DNA from: Planctomycetota bacterium | GTDB lineage: Bacteria; Planctomycetota; Phycisphaerae; Phycisphaerales; UBA1924 | Length of the DNA: 39,294 bases | Assembly (NCBI GenBank): GCA_003696725.1 | Contig: RFGI01000007.1 | Location: forward strand, 1-39,294 | Direction: 5' to 3' | Shown: positions 6,874 through 14,680 of the stretch, one piece after another | Layout of the letters: each line of letters starts with the position of its first letter | How positions within the stretch are numbered: position 1 is the first letter of the stretch | Notes under the pieces: model-generated | Told to the model about the DNA's origin: nothing | Databases searched by the model: none | The model's input: only the letters and a program-made list of their open reading frames with translations | Made by a program: the position numbers and the translations under genes

Positions 6874-7860
6874 GTGCGCCTCAGCGCCGCCGGCGCGGTC
6901 ATGGACACCATCGAGATCGACCCGGCGGGCGAGCGTGAGGCGCTGGTCGCGCCGGCGCTCGTCACGCTGGGGCCGGCCGATGCGGCGGTCAACGGCTCCG
7001 GCGGCCCGCGCGCGCTCCGCGCAACACAACGCAGCGACACCACGCCGACCGAGCCGTGGACGCCCGGGCGAGAGTTCGTGGGGCGCGTAGCCGAGCCCCC
7101 GGCGGATCGCCCCGACCTGGCCGGGGCGCGCGTGGTCGCCGACCCCGACCGTGTGTGCGGCGCGTGCGACCGGTGCCGGTCGGGCCTGAGCGCTCATTGC
7201 ACGGAGCGAGCGACGATGGGCGCGCCGCGCGCCGACGGGGCTCTGCGGGAGCGACTGGCCCTGCCCGCGACCGGCCTCGTCCCGGTTCCCGACGAGCTGC
7301 GCGACGACGACGCGGCGCTGGCGCTCCCGGTGGCGCGGGCGTTGCACGCGGCGTGGGTGGTGCACCTGGAGGGCCGGCCGTATGTCACCGTGCTGGGCGC
7401 CGGCGCCGAGGCCGTCATCGCGGCGCAGGTCATGGCGAGGCTCAACGCCTCGGTGCGGATCGTCACCGAGCACGACGCGACGCTCGCCGCGGCGGACCGC
7501 CTGCGCGTGCGCCACCGCCGGCTCGAGCGCGTCGGGCGGCGCGGGGACCAGGACGTGATCGTGTGCGTCGACAGCGGCGCGGAGTCGCTGGCCGTCGCGT
7601 GCGCCATGGTCCGCCCGCGCGGGAAGATCGTCACGCTCGCGCCGGCGTCCGGGCCGGTCGCGCTGGCGCCGATCGTCGAACACGAGATCACGATTGTGGG
7701 CTGCCGCGGCGTTCGGCTTCGCGAGGCCGTCGGCGCCCTGGCGCGGGGCGAGATCGCGTGCGACGGCCTGATCACGCACCGGTTCCCCTTCCACCGCGCC
7801 GACGCGGCGGTCCGCGCCGCCGCCGATCCGGGGACGCTCCGCGTCGCGGTCGAGATGTGA
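6874..7860 (+). CDS. Divergent zinc-type medium-chain dehydrogenase (MDR)
   Basis: This 328-residue protein belongs to the alcohol/sorbitol dehydrogenase-like MDR superfamily. The structural zinc lobe is intact (CGACDRCRSGLSAHC), and a Rossmann motif is present (VTVLGAGAEAVIAAQ). The catalytic zinc site seems lost: the first ligand Cys (usually CGTD) is replaced in VNGSGGPRAL, the His of GHE is Arg in GREFVG, and the Glu of EPLA is absent in LPVARALHAA. It may therefore act without catalytic zinc or be non-catalytic. The start is uncertain: GTG 6874 restores the usual first strand (VRLSAAGAV), with GGAGG 15 bases upstream; ATG 6901 is an alternative. Its substrate cannot be predicted. Confidence 0.65.
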   Translation: MRLSAAGAVMDTIEIDPAGEREALVAPALVTLGPADAAVNGSGGPRALRATQRSDTTPTEPWTPGREFVGRVAEPPADRPDLAGARVVADPDRVCGACDRCRSGLSAHCTERATMGAPRADGALRERLALPATGLVPVPDELRDDDAALALPVARALHAAWVVHLEGRPYVTVLGAGAEAVIAAQVMARLNASVRIVTEHDATLAAADRLRVRHRRLERVGRRGDQDVIVCVDSGAESLAVACAMVRPRGKIVTLAPASGPVALAPIVEHEITIVGCRGVRLREAVGALARGEIACDGLITHRFPFHRADAAVRAAADPGTLRVAVEM

Positions 7861-7902
7861 CGCGGTGTAGGTTCTGTTTGACGATTCGCTCAGGCGTCAC
7901 CC

Positions 7903-7940
7903 GAGACGGAGACAGCCAGTGGAACGACCGTCTCGGCCGT
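7903..7940. repeat. Palindromic intergenic repeat, copy 1
   Basis: This 38-base unit matches 38124-38161 at 32 of 38 positions, and all six differences are transitions. Here the arms CCGAGACGG (7901-7909) and CCGTCTCGG (7928-7936) form a perfect 9-bp stem with an 18-base loop. Pair A7904-T7933 is replaced by G38125-C38154 in the other copy. Confidence 0.65.
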
Positions 7941-7956
7941 TTTCTTGGTCAACGAC

Positions 7957-7975
7957 GACGGGCGAAACGCCCGTC
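7957..7975. repeat. Perfect 8-bp hairpin of the 'TGETPVP' type
   Basis: GACGGGCG, loop AAA, CGCCCGTC forms a perfect stem. Read in frame through the following CCA, it would spell T-G-E-T-P-V-P, a string often seen in spurious translations of dispersed palindromic repeats in Planctomycetes, Verrucomicrobia and cyanobacteria. It lies inside the inverted-repeat element. Confidence 0.55.
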
Positions 7976-7997
7976 CCATTGATCCGTCAAACAAAAC

Positions 7998-8906
7998 CTA
8001 GAGCCTCACGGCGCCGGCGGCGATGAGCCCGCCGAGGACCGCGCACAGCGCCAGGCGGTACCAGCCGAACGCGCCCAGACCGTGCCGGTTCAGGAACGCG
8101 ACCAGCCACCGGACGGCGAGCGCCGCCGAGACCGTCGCCACGGCGACGCCCAGCAGCACGGGCGCCACGCCCAGGGCCTCGAAGAGGTTGGGCTCGCCCG
8201 CGTCGGCGGACGCCCGGAGGTTCTTGGCCAGCTTGTAGACGGTCGCCCCGCCGAGGGTGGGCAGGCCCAGGAGGAAGGAGAACTCCGCGGCTTCCTTGGG
8301 TTTGAGGCCGAGCAGGGTCCCGCCGGCGATGGTCATCATGGAGCGCGACGTGCCGGGCCACATCGCGACGGTCTGGAACAGGCCGATCACGAGGGCGGTC
8401 CGCCACGTCAGGTCGTCGAGGGTCAGCCGCCGGGGCCCGGCGGCGTCCGCGGCGCGGTTGTGATCGACGGCCTGGTGCAGCGCGGCCGAGGCCCGGCGGG
8501 CGCTGGGCCGGTCCAGCCAGATCATCCACACGCCGCCCAGAGCCAACGCGGCGAGCACCGGCGCCGGGCGAAAGAGCCGCGCCTCGATCCAGTCGTCCAG
8601 CAGCACGCCGAGAACGGCCGCGGGCACGAACGCGACGACGAGGTTGCGGGCCAGGCGCAGGCCGGCGGGATCGCGCCCCAGGACGCCCCGGATCATCTGC
8701 GCCACGCGCGCCCGGTACAGCCCCAGGACGGCGAGGATGGCGCCGCCCTGCACCACGATGGTGAAGGCGTCCACCGCGGGCTTGGCCCGCGCATCGTCGA
8801 GCCCGATCAGCGACGACGCCAGGATCAGGTGCCCCGTCGAGGAGACCGGCAGGTACTCCGTGATCCCCTCGACCAGCCCCAGGATGACCGCCTGCCACCA
8901 GTGCAT
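7998..8906 (-). CDS. uppP: Undecaprenyl-diphosphatase (BacA/UppP)
   Basis: The product (302 residues) is a polytopic membrane enzyme that dephosphorylates undecaprenyl diphosphate, recycling the lipid carrier for peptidoglycan and other envelope polymers; overexpression in other bacteria confers bacitracin resistance. Both signature regions are intact: [15 protein letters not shown] at 12-26 (catalytic E13, E17, S23, H26) and PGTSRSMMT from 184 with the conserved Arg188. About eight hydrophobic segments are seen. Length is close to the 270-300 usual for the family. The stop TAG lies within the right arm of the inverted-repeat element, so the C-terminus GAVRL may have been trimmed by that insertion. 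A -10-like TAGTCT sits 7 bases before the ATG, suggesting a leaderless message. Confidence 0.95.
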   Translation of the reverse strand: MHWWQAVILGLVEGITEYLPVSSTGHLILASSLIGLDDARAKPAVDAFTIVVQGGAILAVLGLYRARVAQMIRGVLGRDPAGLRLARNLVVAFVPAAVLGVLLDDWIEARLFRPAPVLAALALGGVWMIWLDRPSARRASAALHQAVDHNRAADAAGPRRLTLDDLTWRTALVIGLFQTVAMWPGTSRSMMTIAGGTLLGLKPKEAAEFSFLLGLPTLGGATVYKLAKNLRASADAGEPNLFEALGVAPVLLGVAVATVSAALAVRWLVAFLNRHGLGAFGWYRLALCAVLGGLIAAGAVRL

Positions 8907-8913
8907 CCGCCGC

Positions 8914-8919
8914 AGACTA
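8914..8919 (-). promoter_or_regulatory. Candidate leaderless-type -10 box for uppP
   Basis: On the minus strand TAGTCT fits the TANNNT pattern and is followed by 7 bases and then the ATG at 8906. That spacing places the transcription start at or next to the start codon. No Shine-Dalgarno sequence is present. Confidence 0.4.
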
Positions 8920-8953
8920 TCGGCGATTCATCGGCGTCGGTCCGACCCGTCGT

Positions 8954-11900
8954 TCATACGCTGAAGTACTTCGCCTCGGGGTGGTGGACGATCAGGGCGC
9001 TGGTGGACTGCTCGGGGTCGATCTGCCAGTTCTCGGTGAGCCGGCAGCCGATGCGCTCGGGCCCCAGCAGCCGGAAGAGCGTCTCCTGGTCGCGCATCTC
9101 GGGGCAGGCGGGGTAGCCGAAGGAGTAGCGCGAGCCGCGGTACTTCTGGGTGAAGAGGTCGCGGACGGCGGGGGCGTCGTCGCCGGCGATCCCGAGCTCC
9201 TGGCGCATGCGTTTGTGCCAGAGCTCGGCGAGGGCCTCGGCGCACTCCACGCCGAAGCCGTGCAGGTACAGGTACTCGGCGTAGTCGTCCTGCTCGAACA
9301 GGGCGCGGGCCCGCTGCGAGACCTTCTCACCCACGGTGACGCACGAGAGCCCGAGCACGTCGCGTTCGCCGGACTCGGCGGGGCGGAAGAAGTCGCTGAT
9401 GCACAGCCGGCGGCGCTCGGGCTGGCGCGGGAAGGTGAAGCGCTCGACCTCGCGCTCGTGATCCTCGGGGTCGTAGACGATCAGGTCGTCGCCGTCGCTC
9501 GCCGCGGGAAAGTAGCCGTACACCACGCGCGGGGTCAGCACGCCCTCCTCGGCGCACGCGGCGCAGAGCCGGTCGAAGATGGGGTCCACCTCGTCGCGGA
9601 TCTGGGCGGCGTACTCGTCGTCGGTCTTGCGGCCCTTCTTGAACTGCCACTGCCCGCGGTACAGGGCGACCTTGTTGATGAAGGGGTAGACCTCCGTCAG
9701 CGGGACGGACTCAACAACGCGGCTGCCCCAGAAGGGCGCCTCGGGCACGTCGGCGGGCGCGACCGTGGGCGGGGCGCCGGCCTCGGGCGGGTCGAGCACG
9801 CGCACGCTCCCCGATGCGGCGCGGGCCCCGCCGCGACGCGCGGTCTTGGCCGCGGCGATCTTGGCTTCGGCGTCGGCGCGCTTGGCGAGGCGCTGGGCGA
9901 TCTGCTCGTCGAGCGCATCGAAATCAGCCCGGACGATGTGGTCCATCAGGCGCAGACCCTCGAAGGCGTCGCGCCCGTAGTAGACCTTGCCCGTGGTGTA
10001 GGTCGTGCGGAGTTCGGTCTCGCAGTGGTGTCGCGTCAGGGCGGCGCCCCCGAGCAGGACCGGGACCGACACGCCGCGCCGGGCCATCTCGCGGAGGTTG
10101 TCCTGCATGACGCCGACGCTCTTGACGAGCAGGCCGGAGAGGCCCACCGCGTCGGCGCCGTGCGCCTCGAGGGCCGAGAGGATGCTCGCGATCGGCTGCT
10201 TGATCCCGATGTTGTGGACGGTGTACCCGTTGTTGGTGAGGATGATGTCCACGAGGTTCTTGCCGATGTCGTGCACGTCTCCCTGCACGGTCGCAAGGAC
10301 GATGGAGCCCTTGCTGGTCTTGCCCGCGGCCCTTGGCATGTGGGGCTCGAGGCGGGTGACGGCGGCCTTCATCACCTCCGCGGACTGGAGCACGAAGGGC
10401 AGCTGCATCTCGCCCCGGCCGAAGAGGTCCCCGACGACCTTCATGCCCTCGAGCAGGTGGTCGTTGAGGACGGCCAGTGCGTCGTAGCGCGTCAGGGCCT
10501 CGTCGATGGTCGCGTCCAGCCCGTCCTTTTCGCCGTCGATGATGTGCCGGCGCAGGCGCTCTTCCAGGGGCAGGTCGGCCAGGGCGACGCGCGTCTGAGC
10601 CTCGGCCTCGTCGTCCGGGAAGAGCGCGATGAACGCCTGCAACGGGTCGAAGCCGTCGCGCCGGCGGTCGTAGATCAGGTCCAGGGCGGCGTCCCAGCGC
10701 TCGTCGTCGATGCGGTTTCTGGGTAGGATCTTCGACGCGTGGACGATCGCGCTGGTGAGGCCGGCCTCGACCAGCTCGTGCAGGAACACGCTGTTGAGCA
10801 CCACGCGGGCGGCCGGCTTGAGCCCGAAGGAGACGTTCGACAGCCCGACGATCGTGTTGCACTCGGGCAGGCGCTCGCTGATGAGGCGCGTGCCCTCGAT
10901 GGTCTCCAGCGCCAGCCGGCGATCGGCCTCGACGCCGGTGGTGATCGGCAGGACCAGGGGATCGAAGAAGAGGTCCTCGGGCGCCAGGCCGTGCTCGTCC
11001 ACCGCCAGGCGGGCGATGCGGCAGGCGATGGCGAGCTTGCGGTCGGCGGTCTTGGCCATGGCCTCGTCGGGGTCCTCGTCGATGGTCCCGGCGACGACGC
11101 CGGCGCCGTAGCGCCGGGCCAGGCGGCAGATCTCGGCGAGTTTGGCCTCGCCCTCCTCCAGATTCATGGAGTTCAAGAGGCACTTGCCGCCGGCGCGCTT
11201 GAGCCCGGCTTCCATGACGTCGACCTGCGTCGAGTCGATCATGATCGGGGCGGGAACCTGGCGGACGAACCGGCCGACGATCTCGCTCATGTCGCGCACG
11301 CCGTCGCGCCCGACGTAGTCCACACAGACGTCGATGAGGTGGGAGCCGTCGCGGAGCTGCTCGCGGGCCATGGAGACGAGCCCGTCGAAGTCCTCGTCGT
11401 TCAGCAGGCGCCGGAAGCGGCGCGAGCCGTTGGTGTTGGTGCGCTCGCCGACGATCAGGATGGAGGTGTCCTGGCGGTGCTCGACGGGCGAGTACAGGGA
11501 CGTGCTGGCCGGGGGCGCGGGGGTCACGTCCCGGCGCGCGGGCGCGACGTCGGCGAGGGCGCCGGCCAGGGCCTCGATGTGCGCGGGCGTCGTGCCGCAG
11601 CAGCCGCCGACGATCGGCACGCCGAACTCCTTGACGAACCGCGCCACGGCGTCGGCGAAGGGCTCGGGCTTGAGCGGGTACTCCGTGCGCCCCTCGACGA
11701 GGATCGGCAGGCCCGCGTTGGGGACCACGGAGATCGGGCGGTCCCAGTGCCGGCTCAGCCAGCGGACGTGGTCGGCCATCTCCGTCGGGCCCGTGGCGCA
11801 GTTGAGCCCCAAGGACGCGATGGGGAAGGGCGCCAGCGCCGTCGCGACGGCGGCGATCTCCGTCCCGACCAGCATCGTCCCCGTCGTCTCGATCGTGACG

Positions 11901-12478
11901 GAGACCATGACGGGCGTGTCGGCGGCGTCCCGGCGGCGCTCGGCCAGGGCGTCCAGGCAGGCGTTGATCGCGCACTTGACCTGGAGCAGGTCCTGGCAGG
12001 TCTCGATGAGAAAAGCGTCGACCCCGCCGTCGATCAGGCCCCGGGCCTGCTCTGTGTAGGACGCCAGAAGTTCGTCCCAGGTCGTATGGCCGAGGGTGAC
12101 GAGCTTCGTCCCCGGCCCCATCGAACCAAGGACGAATCGCGGCTTGTCGGTCGTCGTGTGCGCGGCGCACGCGGCCCGCGCGATCTCGGCGGCTTCCTTA
12201 TTCAGAGCGCGGGCCTGGTCGGCGAGGTCGAACTCCGCGAGGACCAGCGGATTGGCGCCGAAGGTGTCCGTCTCGACCGCGTCGGCGCCGGCGGCCAGGA
12301 ACGACTCGTGGACCCCCTGGATCACATCGGGGCGCGTGCGGACGAGGATCTCCGAGCAGTTCTCCTTGCCGAGGTAGTCGCGTTCGAGGTCGCAGTCGGC
12401 GGCGTGGAGGCTGGTGCCCATGGCGCCGTCGATCAGCAAGGGCCGGCGGTCGAGATGGGCGAAGAGGGGATGGGTCAT
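8954..12478 (-). CDS. metH: Cobalamin-dependent methionine synthase
   Basis: MetH (EC 2.1.1.13) transfers the methyl group of 5-methyltetrahydrofolate to homocysteine through methylcobalamin. All four modules are present in about 1174 residues (E. coli 1227). The homocysteine domain (~1-325) has GAMGTSL and the zinc-binding VGGCCGTTPAH. The pterin domain (~340-620) has IVGERTNTNGSRRFRR. The B12 cap and Rossmann modules (~640-880) carry GDVHDIGKN with the cobalt-ligating His. The C-terminal reactivation domain has RGSRYSFGYPACPEM and ends HHPEAKYFSV. ATG 12478 is chosen because the homologous region begins there (MTHPLF...); ATGs at about 12508 and 12541 are in frame. uppP lies downstream on the same strand, 47 bases away. 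No B12 or SAM riboswitch was recognised in the leader. Confidence 0.96.
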   Translation of the reverse strand: MTHPLFAHLDRRPLLIDGAMGTSLHAADCDLERDYLGKENCSEILVRTRPDVIQGVHESFLAAGADAVETDTFGANPLVLAEFDLADQARALNKEAAEIARAACAAHTTTDKPRFVLGSMGPGTKLVTLGHTTWDELLASYTEQARGLIDGGVDAFLIETCQDLLQVKCAINACLDALAERRRDAADTPVMVSVTIETTGTMLVGTEIAAVATALAPFPIASLGLNCATGPTEMADHVRWLSRHWDRPISVVPNAGLPILVEGRTEYPLKPEPFADAVARFVKEFGVPIVGGCCGTTPAHIEALAGALADVAPARRDVTPAPPASTSLYSPVEHRQDTSILIVGERTNTNGSRRFRRLLNDEDFDGLVSMAREQLRDGSHLIDVCVDYVGRDGVRDMSEIVGRFVRQVPAPIMIDSTQVDVMEAGLKRAGGKCLLNSMNLEEGEAKLAEICRLARRYGAGVVAGTIDEDPDEAMAKTADRKLAIACRIARLAVDEHGLAPEDLFFDPLVLPITTGVEADRRLALETIEGTRLISERLPECNTIVGLSNVSFGLKPAARVVLNSVFLHELVEAGLTSAIVHASKILPRNRIDDERWDAALDLIYDRRRDGFDPLQAFIALFPDDEAEAQTRVALADLPLEERLRRHIIDGEKDGLDATIDEALTRYDALAVLNDHLLEGMKVVGDLFGRGEMQLPFVLQSAEVMKAAVTRLEPHMPRAAGKTSKGSIVLATVQGDVHDIGKNLVDIILTNNGYTVHNIGIKQPIASILSALEAHGADAVGLSGLLVKSVGVMQDNLREMARRGVSVPVLLGGAALTRHHCETELRTTYTTGKVYYGRDAFEGLRLMDHIVRADFDALDEQIAQRLAKRADAEAKIAAAKTARRGGARAASGSVRVLDPPEAGAPPTVAPADVPEAPFWGSRVVESVPLTEVYPFINKVALYRGQWQFKKGRKTDDEYAAQIRDEVDPIFDRLCAACAEEGVLTPRVVYGYFPAASDGDDLIVYDPEDHEREVERFTFPRQPERRRLCISDFFRPAESGERDVLGLSCVTVGEKVSQRARALFEQDDYAEYLYLHGFGVECAEALAELWHKRMRQELGIAGDDAPAVRDLFTQKYRGSRYSFGYPACPEMRDQETLFRLLGPERIGCRLTENWQIDPEQSTSALIVHHPEAKYFSV

Positions 12479-12543
12479 GGCGGGCCAGCGCGTAGGAGGG
12501 GCTGTCATCGGCGATCGGGGCGAGTGGGCGTCGCCGGGCATGG

Positions 12544-12577
12544 TATCATCCCGTTCATCCGGATCAACGGATGATTA
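12544..12577. repeat. Bulged inverted repeat in the metH upstream region
   Basis: TATCATCCCGTT (12544-12555) and AACGGATGATTA (12566-12577) pair with one bulge on each side. The centre is the perfect palindrome ATCCGGAT (12557-12564). On the minus strand it lies immediately after and partly over GATAAT (12579-12574), a candidate -10 box for metH. It could be an operator or the first hairpin of the metH leader. Confidence 0.45.
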
Positions 12578-12579
12578 TC
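12574..12579 (-). promoter_or_regulatory. metH: Candidate -10 box (GATAAT) for metH
   Basis: GATAAT on the minus strand differs from the -10 consensus at one base. It would start a leader of about 90 bases before ATG 12478. The hexamer 17 bases upstream does not resemble a -35 box, so this is tentative. Confidence 0.35.
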
Positions 12580-12651
12580 GCTCGCGTCTCAGCGTCCGGA
12601 TCGACGTGGTCGCCGCCGGGCCGTGGGTGATCGCAAAATAGTCAATGATGC

Positions 12652-12680
12652 TTGACATTGTGGCGTGTCTTGTTTACACT
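12652..12680 (+). promoter_or_regulatory. Strong sigma70-type promoter for the membrane/XRE/ABC operon
   Basis: TTGACA (12652-12657, perfect -35) is separated by exactly 17 bases from TACACT (12675-12680, four of six matches to TATAAT). This places the start of transcription near 12687, so GTG 12741 rather than the earlier in-frame ATG 12645 should begin the first gene. Two short dyads overlap the promoter: CAATG-N8-CATTG (12643-12660) over the -35 and GTGT-N7-ACAC (12665-12679) over the -10. They are plausible operators for the XRE regulator encoded downstream. Confidence 0.7.
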
Positions 12681-12740
12681 CGTTCCCGTGGCCATCGCTC
12701 GGCGTTCAGCGGTGGATCCGGCAGGCGGAGGACCGCGAGC

Positions 12741-13130
12741 GTGCTCAGCAGGTGCAGGAAGAACAGCCTGTGGCAGGCCGGGCTGGCGCTGGCGGCGGGG
12801 CTGACGGTGGCCGCGTCGTCGTGGGCGCTGGAGCATGTGGAGATGCCGGGGTGGGGGCGGGTGCTCGTGGCGGTGGGCCCGGCGCCGGTGTACGGCGTGC
12901 TGGTGTGGGCGATGGTCCGCGGCGTGCGGCTGATGGACGAGCTTCAGCGCCGGATGATGCTCGAGGCGCTGGCCTTCGGCTTCGCCGGCGGGTGGGTGGC
13001 GGCGGTGGTGTACGAGCAGCTGGCCGAGGCCGACGTGGGCCTGCCGCACCTGACGGTCCACTGGACGCTGTTTCTGTTCGTGATCCTGTGGGTGGGGGGC
13101 TACGCGGCGGCGGCGAGGCGGTACCGGTGA
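12741..13130 (+). CDS. Four-helix membrane protein paired with an XRE regulator
   Basis: This 129-residue protein of unknown function has four hydrophobic segments (about residues 8-27, 36-57, 73-92 and 104-122) separated by short loops, one containing VRLMDELQRRMMLEAL. Small four-helix membrane proteins of this kind, translated just before a tiny XRE-type regulator with a 4-base overlap, recur in many bacteria and are usually annotated as hypothetical. The GTG start at 12741 is supported by GGAGGA 8 bases upstream and by the mapped promoter, which excludes earlier starts. The gene is the first of a likely operon with the regulator, another small membrane protein and an ABC exporter. Confidence 0.7.
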   Translation: MLSRCRKNSLWQAGLALAAGLTVAASSWALEHVEMPGWGRVLVAVGPAPVYGVLVWAMVRGVRLMDELQRRMMLEALAFGFAGGWVAAVVYEQLAEADVGLPHLTVHWTLFLFVILWVGGYAAAARRYR

Positions 13131-13369
13131 AAAACCGGCTGCGGGTGCTCCGGGCCGAGCGCGCGTGGTCGCAGGCGGAACTGGCGGCCCGGCTCGGGGT
13201 GTCGCGGCAGACGATCAACGCCATCGAGCGGGAGAAGTACGACCCGAGCCTGCCGCTGGCGCTGAAGATGGCCCGGCTCTTCGGCGAGCCGGTCGAGACG
13301 ATCTTCGACGACGGCGCCGGCGACCTGAGCCGGCCGGGGCGTGAAACAGACTCGGAGGGATCCCCATGA
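13127..13369 (+). CDS. Small XRE-family (Cro/CI-type) transcriptional regulator
   Basis: The 80-residue product is almost entirely one helix-turn-helix domain: LRVLRAERAWSQAELAARLG, then VSRQTINAIEREKYDPSLP as turn and recognition helix, then LALKMARLFGEPVETIFD, the typical end of this compact regulator family. A short acidic, polar tail follows. It starts with GTG overlapping the stop of the membrane-protein gene, and its own stop overlaps the next ATG (ATGA). Regulators of this type generally repress their own operon. The dyads around the promoter at 12643-12680 are the obvious candidate targets, but this is inference. Confidence 0.9.
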   Translation: MKNRLRVLRAERAWSQAELAARLGVSRQTINAIEREKYDPSLPLALKMARLFGEPVETIFDDGAGDLSRPGRETDSEGSP

Positions 13370-13644
13370 AGGATATGCAACGCGAATGGGACACGATCGC
13401 GGGCGGCGACGCGGTGTCGGGTCGGCGATCGGGCGTCGGGCGGGTGGCGATCCGCAGGCTGGCTATGCTCGTGATCACGGCCGGGGCGATCGGCGGTGTG
13501 GGGATCGTGGTCGACCGGTTCGTCATGGGCGAATCGATGGACGAGGCCGTCCGGACCGGCGCGTCGTCGGCGGCGGTGATCCTCGGGACGCTGGTGGCGG
13601 CGGGCGTCGGCGCCGACGGGTGCTGCGGCTTGCGCCGGCGCTGA
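13366..13644 (+). CDS. Small two-helix membrane protein, unknown function
   Basis: The product has 92 residues with a soluble N-terminus and two hydrophobic segments, RRLAMLVITAGAIGGVGIVV at ~30-50 and SSAAVILGTLVAAGVGA at ~67-84, followed by a Cys-Cys pair and a basic end. The family is not recognised. It starts at an ATG overlapping the regulator stop, and the ABC ATPase begins 40 bases after its stop, so it is probably co-transcribed with both. A role in the membrane complex formed by the exporter or by the first membrane protein is possible but unproven. Confidence 0.65.
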   Translation: MKDMQREWDTIAGGDAVSGRRSGVGRVAIRRLAMLVITAGAIGGVGIVVDRFVMGESMDEAVRTGASSAAVILGTLVAAGVGADGCCGLRRR

Positions 13645-13684
13645 TGAGCGGTCGGCGGGCGACTGACGAAGAACGGAGCGACGC

Positions 13685-14677
<993 letters not shown>

Positions 14678-14680
14678 TCG

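Larger units (their letters stand above)
7868..8000. mobile_element. Putative miniature inverted-repeat element between convergent genes
   Basis: TAGGTTCTGTTTGACG (7868-7883) and CGTCAAACAAAACCTA (7985-8000) are inverted copies with one mismatch in 16. They enclose about 100 bp that code for nothing recognisable but contain two hairpins (7901-7936 and 7957-7975). Both ends carry the dinucleotide TA, as expected if a TA target was duplicated (as by IS630/mariner-type transposases), although the TA could simply be part of the repeat. The element lies between the dehydrogenase stop (7860) and uppP, and its right end contains the uppP stop codon. It could also act as a two-way terminator. Confidence 0.55.

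Noticed and set aside
8981-12574. Long plus-strand open frames opposite metH (8981-10726 and 10739-12574)
   Set aside because: They are antisense to a fully matched methionine synthase and show only composition-driven residues.
12479-12660. Known B12, SAM or SAH riboswitch in the metH leader
   Set aside because: None of the conserved boxes of these classes was recognised on the minus strand; only an inverted repeat is present.
12645-12740. N-terminal extension of the four-helix membrane protein starting at ATG 12645
   Set aside because: The perfect TTGACA (12652-12657) and TACACT (12675-12680) lie inside this stretch, so transcription begins after it; GTG 12741 has a good ribosome-binding site.
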